Assembly: GCF_016904945.1 (NCBI RefSeq)
Contig: NZ_JADIKF010000039.1
Span: forward strand, 930,001 to 994,000
Origin: Dyella mobilis
GTDB taxonomy: Bacteria; Pseudomonadota; Gammaproteobacteria; Xanthomonadales; Rhodanobacteraceae
Length of the DNA: 64,000 nucleotides
Direction: 5' to 3'
This document shows positions 37,882 through 46,990 of the stretch, piece by piece. The position numbers and the translations under genes were made by a program. The notes under the pieces are model-generated. The model worked only from the letters and a program-made list of their open reading frames with translations. It was not told the DNA's origin and searched no databases. Position 1 is the first letter of the stretch; every line of letters starts with the position of its first letter.

Positions 37882-38382
37882 ATGGGCGCTATGACTCCCC
37901 TGATGGCTCCAGCGCCGCTTGCCGGCAGCGATCTCTACGAGCGCATCCTGACTGCGCCGGGCGGGCTGGTTGTGCTCGAGCACGGCGACAGTGCGGCCCT
38001 GGTCGAGCAGTTCCGGGCCCTTGCCAGGCACAACGGGCAGTCCGTCTATGCCTGGAACCCCGAGGGCGGCATGGAGAATCTGCGTGAAGCGCATGCGCGC
38101 GTACCGGGATCGCAGCGGCTGAGCAACGCGCTGCGCTACATCCAGCAAAGCATTCATTTCGGTGTTTATCTGCTCGCGCAATTTCCGCTCCCCTTGACGG
38201 CGTCGGACAGTACCTTGCTGCGGCAACTGGCGCGCGCGCCGGCCGGACACGTGCGCCGCGTGGTCCTGCTGGATGCGGCGCCCAGCTTGGTGGCGAGCTT
38301 CGACGATGTCGCCGTGCGGCTGAGCAGTACTGCGCCGATGGCGCAACGCCCGCGACTGCGAGACGGCCGATGGCTGCTGTGA
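37882..38382 (+). CDS. Small uncharacterised protein coupled to a GGDEF-EAL gene
   Basis: I do not recognise this 166-residue protein with certainty. The body (from about SDLYERILTAPGGLVVLEHG) alternates alpha and beta with LVVLEHGDSAALVEQF, VYAWNPEGG, ALRYIQQSIHFGVYLLAQF and RRVVLLDAAP. This order resembles, by eye, the N-terminal non-ATPase region of Ycf46-type AAA proteins, but no Walker motif is present. Start choice is weak: ATG 37882 or 37891, with no Shine-Dalgarno; ATG 37795 has GGGGGAG before it but the codons between look non-coding. It overlaps the next gene by 13 bp, so the two are expected to work together. Confidence 0.75.
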   Translation: MGAMTPLMAPAPLAGSDLYERILTAPGGLVVLEHGDSAALVEQFRALARHNGQSVYAWNPEGGMENLREAHARVPGSQRLSNALRYIQQSIHFGVYLLAQFPLPLTASDSTLLRQLARAPAGHVRRVVLLDAAPSLVASFDDVAVRLSSTAPMAQRPRLRDGRWLL

Positions 38383-40967
38383 ACGACGCCACCTTGACAA
38401 CCGGCATTCTGCTGGTGGCATCGCAGCGGGAGCTGCGGCGCGAGTTGTTCGACGTACTCGATCGTGAAGGCCACCCCACCATCCACTCCGCGCGCGATAC
38501 GACGCACGCCGCCATTCTGCTGGAAGGGCGCGAACCGCTTGCACTGATTGTCGTGGCCATGGATGGCGATGGGCGTTCGAGCCTGACGCTATGCGAGCAA
38601 TTGCGCTTGCTGCCTCCATGTTCCGACGCGCCCATCATTGCGGTGCTGGTGGACGATACGACGATCAAGCCCACGCAGTTGCCGCCCATGATCGCCAGTT
38701 GGCTCTATGCGTCGCAGGTTGCCGCTGAGTTGATTCCTCGTTGGAAGCAACTGCAAGGCGAGGTGCCGGCGGTGGCGCCGGTGAAGCCCGTGGCTCCACC
38801 CGTCGCACCGGTATTGCCGTCGTCCGGCGGCGACTATCGGTTTGTTTTCGAAGAGGGTGAGGGCGACTGGCTGATTGTCGATCCGGTCACCGAACGCGTG
38901 GTGGAGGCCAGTCCGGCATATACGCGCCACAGCGGCCTGGCCAACAGTGTGTTGACCAGCTTGGCGCTGCGTGAAGTCTTGTCTTTTGAAAGCGCCGGCC
39001 TGGAAAAAGTGTTCGGCGATGCTGATCGTCGCTGGCTGGCCTGCCAGCGCAAATCGATTCGCGGGCACGACACTGGCGAAGCAAGCACGCGCCGGGTGAA
39101 TCATGCCGGCCGTGCTTTGATCGCATTGCAGTTTCGCAGCGATCGCGCAGGCGTCCGTCCTGCCGTGGCGCTCGGCTTGCTCGCGCGCCTTTTCAGCGGT
39201 GGGCACGACGACGCCGGTGTGATGGAAGCGGCGCAGTTGCTGCTCGACGAAATGGGCCTGGATTATCTGGCCGTGTGGTCGGCGCGCCCGGAGGAGAGCA
39301 GCGTCCCGGCCCAGGTCATCCAGCGCTGGCGTGGCGACGATCATCTTTTGCCGGGTCCGCAATTGCAGAGTTCTCTGCGTCTGGTGCTGGGTGGACGCGC
39401 CCTGATGCATCCGCACGATGCCAGGCGCCTGGCGGATGTCGATCCGCTGATCGGCCAGTTGGGATTGCGCGGCTTCGTAGGTCTGCCTTTGCTCGACGAG
39501 CGCCGCAACGTGCTCGGCGCCTTGCTCGCCGGCAGTTGCAATCCGTTCGGAAATTCGGAGATCGTGGCGCCGGTATTGCATTGCGCAGCGGCGCACTTTG
39601 CGCACACGCTCGAGTTGCGGCGCACGCGCGAACAGGGTCGCGCCGAAGGCCTGCTGGATGCCTTGACGGGATTGCCCAACCGCCTGCTGTTCAACGATCG
39701 CCTCGATACCATCATTCGCGAGGCGAACCGTACCGGCGAAACGTTTGCGGTGCTGTTCGTCGACCTTGATCGTTTCAAGTTCATCAACGATACGCTTGGC
39801 CACGCCGTGGGCGACCAGGTGCTGGTTGCCGTCACGCAGCGGCTGCGCAGCAGTGTGCGTGCCTCCGATACCGTGGCTCGCTACGCCGGCGACGAGTTCA
39901 CCATCGTGCTGCGGCACATCGTGAAAACGGATGATGTGCTGCGCGTCGCCGAAAAGATCGTGCAGTTGATGGACGTGCCTCTGCATCTGGACGACGGTCC
40001 GGAATTGCAGGTGACTGCATCCATCGGCGTGAGTTTTTTCCCGGAAGATGCGCCGGATGCCGAAACCTTGCTCAAGCATGCCGACGAGGCCATGTACGCG
40101 GCCAAGAGCATGGGGCGCAACAACTACCGTGTCTACGACGTCAGCCCGGCCCAGGAGCAGCAAAACGCGGCTCTGAAAGCGCGCCTTCGCCATGCCGAAG
40201 GCAACGGCGAGCTGCGCGTGTTCTATCAGCCGCAGATCAATGCGGGGACGGAAGACATCGTCGGCATGGAAGCCTTGCTGCGCTGGGAGCATCCGGAACT
40301 GGGCAACATCGGTCCGGGCTTCTTCATTCCGCTGGCCGAGGAAACCGGGCTGATCGTTTCGATCGGCGAGTGGGTGCTGCGCAATGCCTGCAAACAGGCA
40401 AAGGCCTGGGAAGACCGTTTCGGCCTGGGTCTGCGGATCGGGGTGAATCTTTCGGCCGTGCAATTGATGCAGCCCGATCTCTCCGAGGTCGTGGCCACCG
40501 TGCTCCAGGAAACGGGATTGGACCCGAACCAACTGGAACTGGAGGTCACCGAGAGCATCAGCATCAAGGCGGCCCCAAACTTGATGGAAAACATGCAAAA
40601 GTTGCATCGGCTGGGTTGCCACATCGCCATCGACGATTTCGGCACCGGTGCCGCTTCCCTGGACTACCTGCGCAAGCTGCCCGCCGACCGCATCAAGATC
40701 GACCAGAGTTTCGTGCGCAATATCGGGGTGGACCCGGACGATGAAGCCATTGTCCGCGCCACCATCGAGATGGCGCATCGATTGAAGCGCGGTGTGGTGG
40801 CGGAGGGCGTGGAGATCGAACAGCACCTGCAATTCCTGCGTGCCAATCATTGCGATGAGCTGCAGGGGTATCTGTTCTGCCGCCCGCTGCCCCAGGCCAG
40901 TTTCGAGCGCCTGCTGGCAGAGCGGGAGCGCCTGCTGTCCGGCGCCCTGGAAAAGCTGCCGGCTTGA
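38370..40967 (+). CDS. Cyclic-di-GMP turnover protein: pseudo-receiver, GAF, GGDEF and EAL domains
   Basis: The 865-residue cytosolic protein begins with a receiver-like fold (about 12-130) whose usual phospho-aspartate position appears to be Ala (LIVVAMDGDG), so it may be a pseudo-receiver. A proline linker, a PAS/GAF-like sensory region (about 155-415) and a GGDEF domain follow. The signature is AGDEF (506-510), a substitution that active cyclases can carry. The EAL domain (E634-A-L) keeps its metal and base residues (GVNLSA, EVTES, DDFGTG, KIDQSF, AEGVE). It should make and/or break c-di-GMP. It is translationally coupled to the small gene upstream. Confidence 0.93.
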   Translation: MAAVNDATLTTGILLVASQRELRRELFDVLDREGHPTIHSARDTTHAAILLEGREPLALIVVAMDGDGRSSLTLCEQLRLLPPCSDAPIIAVLVDDTTIKPTQLPPMIASWLYASQVAAELIPRWKQLQGEVPAVAPVKPVAPPVAPVLPSSGGDYRFVFEEGEGDWLIVDPVTERVVEASPAYTRHSGLANSVLTSLALREVLSFESAGLEKVFGDADRRWLACQRKSIRGHDTGEASTRRVNHAGRALIALQFRSDRAGVRPAVALGLLARLFSGGHDDAGVMEAAQLLLDEMGLDYLAVWSARPEESSVPAQVIQRWRGDDHLLPGPQLQSSLRLVLGGRALMHPHDARRLADVDPLIGQLGLRGFVGLPLLDERRNVLGALLAGSCNPFGNSEIVAPVLHCAAAHFAHTLELRRTREQGRAEGLLDALTGLPNRLLFNDRLDTIIREANRTGETFAVLFVDLDRFKFINDTLGHAVGDQVLVAVTQRLRSSVRASDTVARYAGDEFTIVLRHIVKTDDVLRVAEKIVQLMDVPLHLDDGPELQVTASIGVSFFPEDAPDAETLLKHADEAMYAAKSMGRNNYRVYDVSPAQEQQNAALKARLRHAEGNGELRVFYQPQINAGTEDIVGMEALLRWEHPELGNIGPGFFIPLAEETGLIVSIGEWVLRNACKQAKAWEDRFGLGLRIGVNLSAVQLMQPDLSEVVATVLQETGLDPNQLELEVTESISIKAAPNLMENMQKLHRLGCHIAIDDFGTGAASLDYLRKLPADRIKIDQSFVRNIGVDPDDEAIVRATIEMAHRLKRGVVAEGVEIEQHLQFLRANHCDELQGYLFCRPLPQASFERLLAERERLLSGALEKLPA

Positions 40968-41022
40968 GCCCGGCCTGGATGGCCATATCCTAGAATGCCA
41001 ACGGGAGCTCGACGTTCGTGCT

Positions 41023-41049
41023 GAACTTGCGCGTGCGGACAGGGTCAGA
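41023..41049 (+). promoter_or_regulatory. Sigma-E type promoter in front of rpoE (autoregulation)
   Basis: GAACTT (41023-41028) and TCAGA (41045-41049) are spaced by 16 nt, close to the RpoE consensus GGAACTT-N16-TCTGA. It lies 63 nt before the rpoE ATG. The intervening leader has no other strong signal besides the Shine-Dalgarno. Confidence 0.75.
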
Positions 41050-41111
41050 TCAGCCTACCCATCCGATGGACGGCATTCCGGTATGGTGCAGAAACGAAGG
41101 AGACGGCCCGG

Positions 41112-41708
41112 ATGGGCGAGAACGAACTCGATAGTGCGCTGGTTGAGCGTGTTCAAAATGGGGACAAGCGTGCTTTCGATTTGCTCGTGCGCAAGTACCA
41201 GCACAAGGTCCTGGGGCTGATTTCCCGGTACGTGCACAATCATGCCGAGTGCGAAGACGTGGCTCAGGAGGCCTTCGTGCGCGCTTGGCGGGCCATTGGC
41301 TCGTTCCGTGGGGAAAGTGCTTTCTATACCTGGATGTACAAGATTGCCGTGAATACGGCCAAGAACCACCTGGTGGCCATGGGGCGGCGCCCGCCCATGG
41401 ACGATATTGCGGTCGAGGACGCGGTTTTCGTGCCCGGAGCCGACCGCATGCAGGAGGGGGCCACCCCCGAGCGCGAATTAATGCGCCAGGAAATTGAACA
41501 AACGGTGTTTAACACTGTCCAAGCGTTGCCTGAGGAGCTGCGGACGGCCATCACCCTGCGTGAAGTGGAAGGCCTCAGCTACGAAGAGATTGCCGAAGCC
41601 ATGGGCTGCCCGATAGGCACGGTGCGTTCACGCATCTTCCGGGCACGTGAGGCGATCGATGAAAAGTTGCGGCCACTGCTTTCAGACCGCGAGGATCGGA
41701 TGTCATGA
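41112..41708 (+). CDS. rpoE: RNA polymerase sigma factor RpoE (AlgU-type)
   Basis: The 198-residue ECF sigma factor has region 2 (FDLLVRKYQHKVLGLISRYV to AFYTWMYKIAVNTAKN) and region 4 (LPEELRTAITLREVEGLSYEEIAEAMG followed by the GTVRSRIFRARE recognition helix). It closely follows E. coli RpoE and Pseudomonas AlgU. It directs transcription of envelope-stress genes. GAAGGAGA precedes the ATG by about 8 nt. rseA starts 4 nt inside the end of rpoE, so the factor and its inhibitor are made in a coupled ratio. A sigma-E type promoter lies upstream. Confidence 0.98.
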   Translation: MGENELDSALVERVQNGDKRAFDLLVRKYQHKVLGLISRYVHNHAECEDVAQEAFVRAWRAIGSFRGESAFYTWMYKIAVNTAKNHLVAMGRRPPMDDIAVEDAVFVPGADRMQEGATPERELMRQEIEQTVFNTVQALPEELRTAITLREVEGLSYEEIAEAMGCPIGTVRSRIFRAREAIDEKLRPLLSDREDRMS

Positions 41709-42391
41709 GTGAAGCGAACATGGAAAACATTTCCTCGGCGATGGACGGGCAACTGTCCAAAGACGAACTGCGCTTTTTGCTGCGCAGGCTGGATCGCGAT
41801 GCTTCGCTGGTAGATGCCTGGGCCCGCTATCACGTCGCCGGCGACAGCTTGCGACGCCAGCTGCCGGCGGTGGCCAGTGTCGGCTTCGCGATGCGCGTGA
41901 TGGAGGTCATCGAAGGCGAGCAGGAGGCAAGTCCGGTAGCGCACAAGCGCCGCGACTGGCTGCGCCTGTCCGTGGGCGGCGCCATCGCCGCCAGCGTGGC
42001 CGTGGTCGCGCTGATGGTCTCGCAGCCTACGGCACCTGATTCCGCACGCGCCGCCCGGACCACCGCCGACGTAAGCCCCCAAGGGGGCCATGCCGATGCG
42101 GCGCTGGCATCGGTCAATCCGGTGCACGCCAGCAACGATGTACTGGCTGCCGTGCCGCCCTCGCTGAGTGCCTATTCGGCCTCCGGACTCAGCCAGCGTG
42201 CGTCCGTGACATTGGGTGATCCGTCCGACAACCCGTTGTTCCAGCAGTATCAGGCGGGGCAGCGCTATTCCGTGAATGGCTATCGAGCCATGAACAATCA
42301 CGACGGCAGCTACCTGCTGCTGATCGATACGCCGCAGGCCAAGTCCGCGGTGCGGCAGCAGCCGGCCTACCAGGTAGGTGCGGGGCGTTGA
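41705..42391 (+). CDS. rseA: Anti-sigma-E factor RseA (MucA-like)
   Basis: The 228-residue single-pass inner-membrane protein has an N-terminal RseA_N domain (MENISSAMDGQLSKDELRFLL through WARYHVAGDSLR) that binds sigma-E in the cytosol. One membrane helix lies at about 87-105 and a periplasmic part, Gln/Ser-rich and ending in DPSDNPLFQQYQ and YSVNGYRAM-type RseA_C residues, follows. Regulated proteolysis of this protein releases RpoE. The start overlaps rpoE (ATGTCATGA arrangement). No rseB/mucB follows; degP comes next, after a stem-loop at the stop. Confidence 0.93.
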   Translation: MSEANMENISSAMDGQLSKDELRFLLRRLDRDASLVDAWARYHVAGDSLRRQLPAVASVGFAMRVMEVIEGEQEASPVAHKRRDWLRLSVGGAIAASVAVVALMVSQPTAPDSARAARTTADVSPQGGHADAALASVNPVHASNDVLAAVPPSLSAYSASGLSQRASVTLGDPSDNPLFQQYQAGQRYSVNGYRAMNNHDGSYLLLIDTPQAKSAVRQQPAYQVGAGR

Positions 42392-42399
42392 TGCCCCGC
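42380..42399 (+). other. Stem-loop at the rseA stop codon
   Basis: GCGGGGC (42380-42386) and GCCCCGC (42393-42399) form a 7-bp stem around GTTGAT, the loop containing the rseA TGA. CTTTCCTT follows. It may be a leaky terminator or attenuator limiting read-through from rpoE-rseA into degP. Confidence 0.5.
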
Positions 42400-42519
42400 C
42401 TTTCCTTGCATCCAGGCTGAGAGGCCTGCAGTCCCTTTCTTAAAAGTTGGCCCCCCTTCTCGTTCCCACGCTACGAGCCACGGAGCGGGAGTCGGGCTGC
42501 CCAGAATCGAGGAGGAACC

Positions 42520-43995
42520 ATGAGTCACCCCCGTCTCGTCAGCACTCGTCTTTTCAGCGGCTTGATGTGCTGCGCCTTGGTCGTGGGATTCGCCAGTCCC
42601 GGCATGGCGTGGGCGCAAGCCGCCCCGACGGTTGCCGGACTGCCCGATTTCACCGGAATCGTGCAGAAAAACGCCCCGGCCGTCGTGCAAGTGGAGGCGA
42701 AGTACACCGGTCGCCGCCCCAAGGGAGCGCGCGGCATGCCCATGCAGGGCATGGATCCGGGACAGGCGGAAATTTTCCGGCGATTCTTCGGCATGCCGAT
42801 GATGCCCTCACCTGAAGACCAGGCCCACACTTCGCTGGGTTCGGGCTTCATCATTTCCGGCGACGGCTACATCATCACCAACAATCACGTGGTGGAAGGC
42901 GCCGATACGGTAACGGTTCGCCTGCAGGATCGCCGCACGCTGACGGCCAAGGTGGTCGGCACGGATGCAACCTATGACATTGCCCTGTTGAAGGTGGATG
43001 CGCGGAGCAATCTGCCGGCGGTGAGCATTGGCGACTCGCGCTTGCTCAAGCCGGGGCAATGGGTGCTGGCGATCGGCTCGCCGTTCGGTTTCGACTACAC
43101 CGTGACGCAGGGCATCATCAGCGCTGTCGGTCGCAACCTGGGCAGCCAGGATCAGCCGGCCACCTCGTTCATTCAGACCGACGTGCCGATCAACCGAGGC
43201 AATTCCGGCGGCCCCCTATTCAACCTGCAGGGTCAGGTGGTTGGCGTGAATTCGCAGATCTATTCGAGCTCGGGCGGTTATCAGGGCGTTGCCTTTTCAA
43301 TCCCGATCGATTTGGCCATGAACGTCGTCGGCCAGCTCAAGACCAAGGGCTACGTCACTCGCGGCCAGTTGGGCGTGGAGGTCAAGCCCGTCGACGACGA
43401 TGTGGTGAAGGCGCTCAAGCTGGATCGCGCGCAAGGTGCGATCGTGGTGACGGTGACGCCGGGTAGCGCCGCGCAAAAGGCCGGCTTGCAGGCGGGCGAC
43501 ATCATCCTTGGGTTCAATGGGCACACGATCGACCAGGGGGCGGATCTGCCGCCGCTGGTATCGATGACTCCGCCGGGCACCACCGTGCCGGTGCAAATCT
43601 TGCGCGATGGCAAGGAAAAGACCATCAACGCGACCATCGGCACCATGCCGCGCAACCAGAATTCGGTTGCCGGAGCCGGGGCGGCTGCGCCGAGCAAGGG
43701 GGCTGATGCGCTGGGTCTTAGCGTAGAGAGCGTGGATGCGTCCACGCGCAGCCAGCTCGGCCTGCAAGCGGGCGAGGGCGTAGCCATCACCAACGTGACC
43801 GGAACGGTTGCCGCTCAGGCCGGACTGCAGCCTGGCGACGTGATCCTGATGGTCAACCAGAAGAAGGTTGGCAGCGTGGAGGCCTTCCGTGCCGCGACCG
43901 CGGGGGTGAAACCCGGGGATACCGTGCTGCTGCTGGTGCGCCGTGGTGACAGCAGCAATTTCATCGCCTTGACCGTGCCCGACCAAAACGACTGA
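42520..43995 (+). CDS. degP: Do-family periplasmic serine protease DegP/MucD
   Basis: The 491-residue protein has a Sec signal (hydrophobic stretch around LMCCALVVGFASPGMAWAQA) and a trypsin-like domain with the triad H123 (NNHVVEG), D153 (TYDIALLKVD) and S229 (GNSGGPLF). Two PDZ domains (about 285-370 and 395-485) follow. It degrades or holds misfolded envelope proteins. GAGGAGG lies 6 nt before the ATG. It sits after rseA, as mucD does in the alg operon, with a 128-bp gap. It is probably a sigma-E target by read-through; I see no separate sigma-E box. Confidence 0.97.
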   Translation: MSHPRLVSTRLFSGLMCCALVVGFASPGMAWAQAAPTVAGLPDFTGIVQKNAPAVVQVEAKYTGRRPKGARGMPMQGMDPGQAEIFRRFFGMPMMPSPEDQAHTSLGSGFIISGDGYIITNNHVVEGADTVTVRLQDRRTLTAKVVGTDATYDIALLKVDARSNLPAVSIGDSRLLKPGQWVLAIGSPFGFDYTVTQGIISAVGRNLGSQDQPATSFIQTDVPINRGNSGGPLFNLQGQVVGVNSQIYSSSGGYQGVAFSIPIDLAMNVVGQLKTKGYVTRGQLGVEVKPVDDDVVKALKLDRAQGAIVVTVTPGSAAQKAGLQAGDIILGFNGHTIDQGADLPPLVSMTPPGTTVPVQILRDGKEKTINATIGTMPRNQNSVAGAGAAAPSKGADALGLSVESVDASTRSQLGLQAGEGVAITNVTGTVAAQAGLQPGDVILMVNQKKVGSVEAFRAATAGVKPGDTVLLLVRRGDSSNFIALTVPDQND

Positions 43996-44013
43996 CCTCG
44001 CCTGACCCAGGGG

Positions 44014-44029
44014 CCTGTCACGTGACAGG
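44014..44029. other. 16-bp perfect palindrome between degP and lepA
   Basis: CCTGTCACGTGACAGG is self-complementary, and with a one-base bulge the symmetry extends to GGG/CCC (44011-44033). It has no loop and no T-run, so it looks more like a dimeric-protein site than a terminator. A possible -10 (GATAAT, 44077-44082) for lepA lies downstream. Confidence 0.55.
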
Positions 44030-44157
44030 TCCCTGACTGCGGCGCGCCCGGTTCGGTTCGGTTTCTCAATCCATGCGATAATGAACGGCTAATGTCGCCA
44101 TCCCGGTGATAGGCTGCCCGCGCGTCGCGCCGGGTTGTGACGCTGACAGTGCATTCC

Positions 44158-45948
44158 ATGGACCTGATCCGCAATTTCTCCATCATCGCCCACATCGATC
44201 ACGGCAAATCCACGCTTGCCGACCGCATCATCCAGATTTGCGGAGGACTGGCCGAGCGTGAAATGGAAGCCCAGGTGCTGGACAGCAACCCGATCGAACG
44301 CGAGCGTGGCATCACCATCAAGGCCCAGTCCGTATCCCTTCCTTACAAGGCAAGGGACGGCAAGACCTATCAGCTCAATTTCATCGACACGCCCGGGCAC
44401 GTCGACTTCTCCTATGAAGTGAGCCGCTCGCTCGCCGCCTGCGAAGGCGCGCTGCTGGTGGTCGACGCCGCGCAGGGCGTGGAAGCGCAGTCCGTAGCGA
44501 ACTGCTATACGGCGGTGGAGCAGGGGCTGGAAGTGGTGCCCGTGCTCAACAAGATCGACCTGCCCACGGCCGATCCGGAAAAGGTGAAAGGCGAGATCGA
44601 GGCGGTGATCGGCATCGATGCCACCGACGCCGTGGCGGTCAGCGCCAAGACCGGGCAGAACGTCATCGAAGTGCTCGAGGCGATCGTTGCGCGCATCCCT
44701 GCGCCGAAGCCGCGCGACACCGATCGCCTGCAGGCGCTGATCATCGATTCCTGGTTCGACAACTACCTGGGTGTGGTGTCGCTGGTGCGCATCATGCAGG
44801 GCGATATCAAGCCGGGCGACAAGCTGCAGGTGATGTCGACCGGGCGTACCCACGAAGTCAGCGAAGTGGGCGTATTCACGCCCAAGCGCAAGAAGCTCGA
44901 CAAGCTTTCGGCGGGCGAGGTGGGCTGGATCACGGCCGCCATCAAGGACGTGCACGGCGCCCCGGTGGGCGACACCCTGACCCAGGCCGGCAAGCCGGCG
45001 CCGCATCCCTTGCCCGGTTTCCAGACCATGCAGCCGCGCGTGTTCGCCGGCCTGTTTCCGGTCTCGGCCGACGATTACCCCGCCTTGCGCGAAGCGCTGG
45101 ACAAGCTGCGCCTTAACGATGCCGCCTTGTTCTTCGAGCCGGAAAGCTCCGAAGCGATGGGTTTCGGTTTCCGCTGCGGCTTCCTCGGCATGCTGCACAT
45201 GGAGATCGTGCAGGAGCGCCTGGAGCGCGAATACGATCTCAACCTCATCACTACGGCGCCGACGGTGGTCTACGAGATCCTCAAGACCGACGGCACGGTG
45301 ATGGAGCTGGACAACCCCGCTCGCCTGCCGGCGTCACCGCAGATCGAAGAGATCCGCGAGCCGATCATCGTGGCGAACATCCTCACGCCGCCCGACTACA
45401 TCGGCAACATCATCACCTTGTGTGAAGAGAAGCGTGGTGTGCAGCGCTCGATCCAGTACCTGGCCACCCAGGTGCAGATCAGCTACGAATTGCCGCTGGC
45501 CGAAGTGGTGCTGGATTTCTTCGACAAGCTCAAATCGGTGTCGCGCGGCTACGCCTCGATGGACTATCACCTCGAGCGCTTCGATGCCGGTCCGTTCGTG
45601 CGCGTGGACGTGCTGATCAATGGCGACCGCGTCGACGCACTCAGCCTGATCGTGCACCGCAGTCATGCCGATCGCCGCGGGCGCGAGCTGGTGGAGCGCA
45701 TGAAGGATTTGATTCCGCGCCAGCAGTTCGACGTGGCCATTCAGGCCGCCATCGGCGCGCAGATCATCGCGCGTTCCACGGTCAAGGCGTTGCGCAAAAA
45801 CGTGCTTGCCAAGTGCTATGGCGGCGACGTCAGCCGTAAGAAGAAGCTTCTGGAAAAGCAAAAAGAAGGCAAGAAGCGCATGAAGCAGGTCGGCCGGGTC
45901 GAGATTCCGCAGGAAGCCTTCCTCGCCGTACTCAAAGTGGACAAATAG
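44158..45948 (+). CDS. lepA: Elongation factor 4 (LepA)
   Basis: The 596-residue ribosomal GTPase has G1 AHIDHGKST near residue 13, the switch-[10 protein letters not shown] and NKIDLP, then domain 2, EF-G-like domains 3 and 5, and the LepA-specific C-terminal domain ([15 protein letters not shown]). It is reported to act in translation initiation or elongation under stress. The ATG at 44158 gives the family start [14 protein letters not shown]; an in-frame GTG at 44137 is less likely. It starts the block lepA-lepB-DUF4845-rnc-era-recO. Confidence 0.98.
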   Translation: MDLIRNFSIIAHIDHGKSTLADRIIQICGGLAEREMEAQVLDSNPIERERGITIKAQSVSLPYKARDGKTYQLNFIDTPGHVDFSYEVSRSLAACEGALLVVDAAQGVEAQSVANCYTAVEQGLEVVPVLNKIDLPTADPEKVKGEIEAVIGIDATDAVAVSAKTGQNVIEVLEAIVARIPAPKPRDTDRLQALIIDSWFDNYLGVVSLVRIMQGDIKPGDKLQVMSTGRTHEVSEVGVFTPKRKKLDKLSAGEVGWITAAIKDVHGAPVGDTLTQAGKPAPHPLPGFQTMQPRVFAGLFPVSADDYPALREALDKLRLNDAALFFEPESSEAMGFGFRCGFLGMLHMEIVQERLEREYDLNLITTAPTVVYEILKTDGTVMELDNPARLPASPQIEEIREPIIVANILTPPDYIGNIITLCEEKRGVQRSIQYLATQVQISYELPLAEVVLDFFDKLKSVSRGYASMDYHLERFDAGPFVRVDVLINGDRVDALSLIVHRSHADRRGRELVERMKDLIPRQQFDVAIQAAIGAQIIARSTVKALRKNVLAKCYGGDVSRKKKLLEKQKEGKKRMKQVGRVEIPQEAFLAVLKVDK

Positions 45949-45970
45949 CAACACGCTATGGAGTCATTGC

Positions 45971-46867
45971 ATGGATTTTGATTTTTCGGCCATTTTGCTC
46001 GTCCTTACCGTCGTTTTTGGCGTGGTATGGGGCCTTGATCGCCTGTTTTTCTATAAGAATCGCAAGGCGAAATACGATGCAGCGGGCGAGGAGTATCGCG
46101 ATCCGGCTCCGGTAGATTGGGCGCGTTCGCTGTTCCCGGTGATCTTCGTCGTGCTGCTGCTGCGTTCTTTCGTGGCCGAACCGTTCCGCATTCCGTCGGG
46201 ATCGATGATGCCCACGCTGGATGTCGGCGACTTCATCCTGGTCAACAAGTTTGCCTACGGCCTGCGCCTGCCGGCCTTCAACAACAAGATCGTCAGCGTG
46301 GGCGAGCCCAAGCGCGGCGATGTCGTGGTATTCCGGTTTCCCGGCTTTCTTTGCCAGGACGAAAACGGCAACGTCATTCGCAGTGGCGACGTGACTTGCG
46401 CCGATCCTCACGCACCGGTCGCCAGCCAGAACTGGATCAAGCGCGTGGTGGGCCTTCCTGGCGACACCATCGAGGTGCACGACAGCCAGATCGTCATCAA
46501 CGGCAAGCCGGTCATCGATACGCAGATCGGCCCCTTCAAGGGCAATGTGAGCCGTTCGGAAGACAACTACCTGCTCTATAACGGCGCAACCATCTGGAGC
46601 GAGCAGTTGGGCACGGCGAATCACTTGATCGCGCGCATGCCTTCCCTGCAGACGCCGCCTATCCCGAATGCGCGGGTACCGTCGGTCGTGCCGCCAAATT
46701 GCTACATCGTGATGGGCGACGACCGTGAAAACAGCGAAGACAGCCGCTGGTGGGGCTGCATGCCGGAGCAAAACCTGGTCGGCAAGGCTTTCATGATCTG
46801 GTTCAGCTGGAAGGGCGTGCACACCGGGGCCGTGGATTTCCATCGGATCGGCATGCTCATTCGTTGA
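45971..46867 (+). CDS. lepB: Signal peptidase I (LepB)
   Basis: The 298-residue inner-membrane peptidase removes signal peptides from Sec and Tat substrates. Two N-terminal membrane helices (about 6-24 and 53-68) flank a cytosolic loop. The catalytic dyad is S78 (PSGSMMPTL) and K157 (WIKRVVGLPGD). The GDDRENSEDSRWWG box closes the domain. Length is close to that of the E. coli type. It follows lepA by 22 nt, the canonical lepA-lepB pair. A smaller paralogue is at 25189-25884. Confidence 0.97.
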   Translation: MDFDFSAILLVLTVVFGVVWGLDRLFFYKNRKAKYDAAGEEYRDPAPVDWARSLFPVIFVVLLLRSFVAEPFRIPSGSMMPTLDVGDFILVNKFAYGLRLPAFNNKIVSVGEPKRGDVVVFRFPGFLCQDENGNVIRSGDVTCADPHAPVASQNWIKRVVGLPGDTIEVHDSQIVINGKPVIDTQIGPFKGNVSRSEDNYLLYNGATIWSEQLGTANHLIARMPSLQTPPIPNARVPSVVPPNCYIVMGDDRENSEDSRWWGCMPEQNLVGKAFMIWFSWKGVHTGAVDFHRIGMLIR

Positions 46868-46990
46868 GTGGGCGCGCCGGCCCGGACGGAATCGTGAACG
46901 CGTCGCTGGCGGCGGGCGCGCCGACCGGGCAAAGTATGCGCAAACGGGTTCAGGCAAGGCGCGCCACAAGGGCGACATAGCGAGGGGACT

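Noticed and set aside
39885..39899. AGDEF instead of GGDEF taken as a dead cyclase
   Set aside because: Alanine at the first position is found in cyclases with activity, so inactivity cannot be claimed from this change alone.
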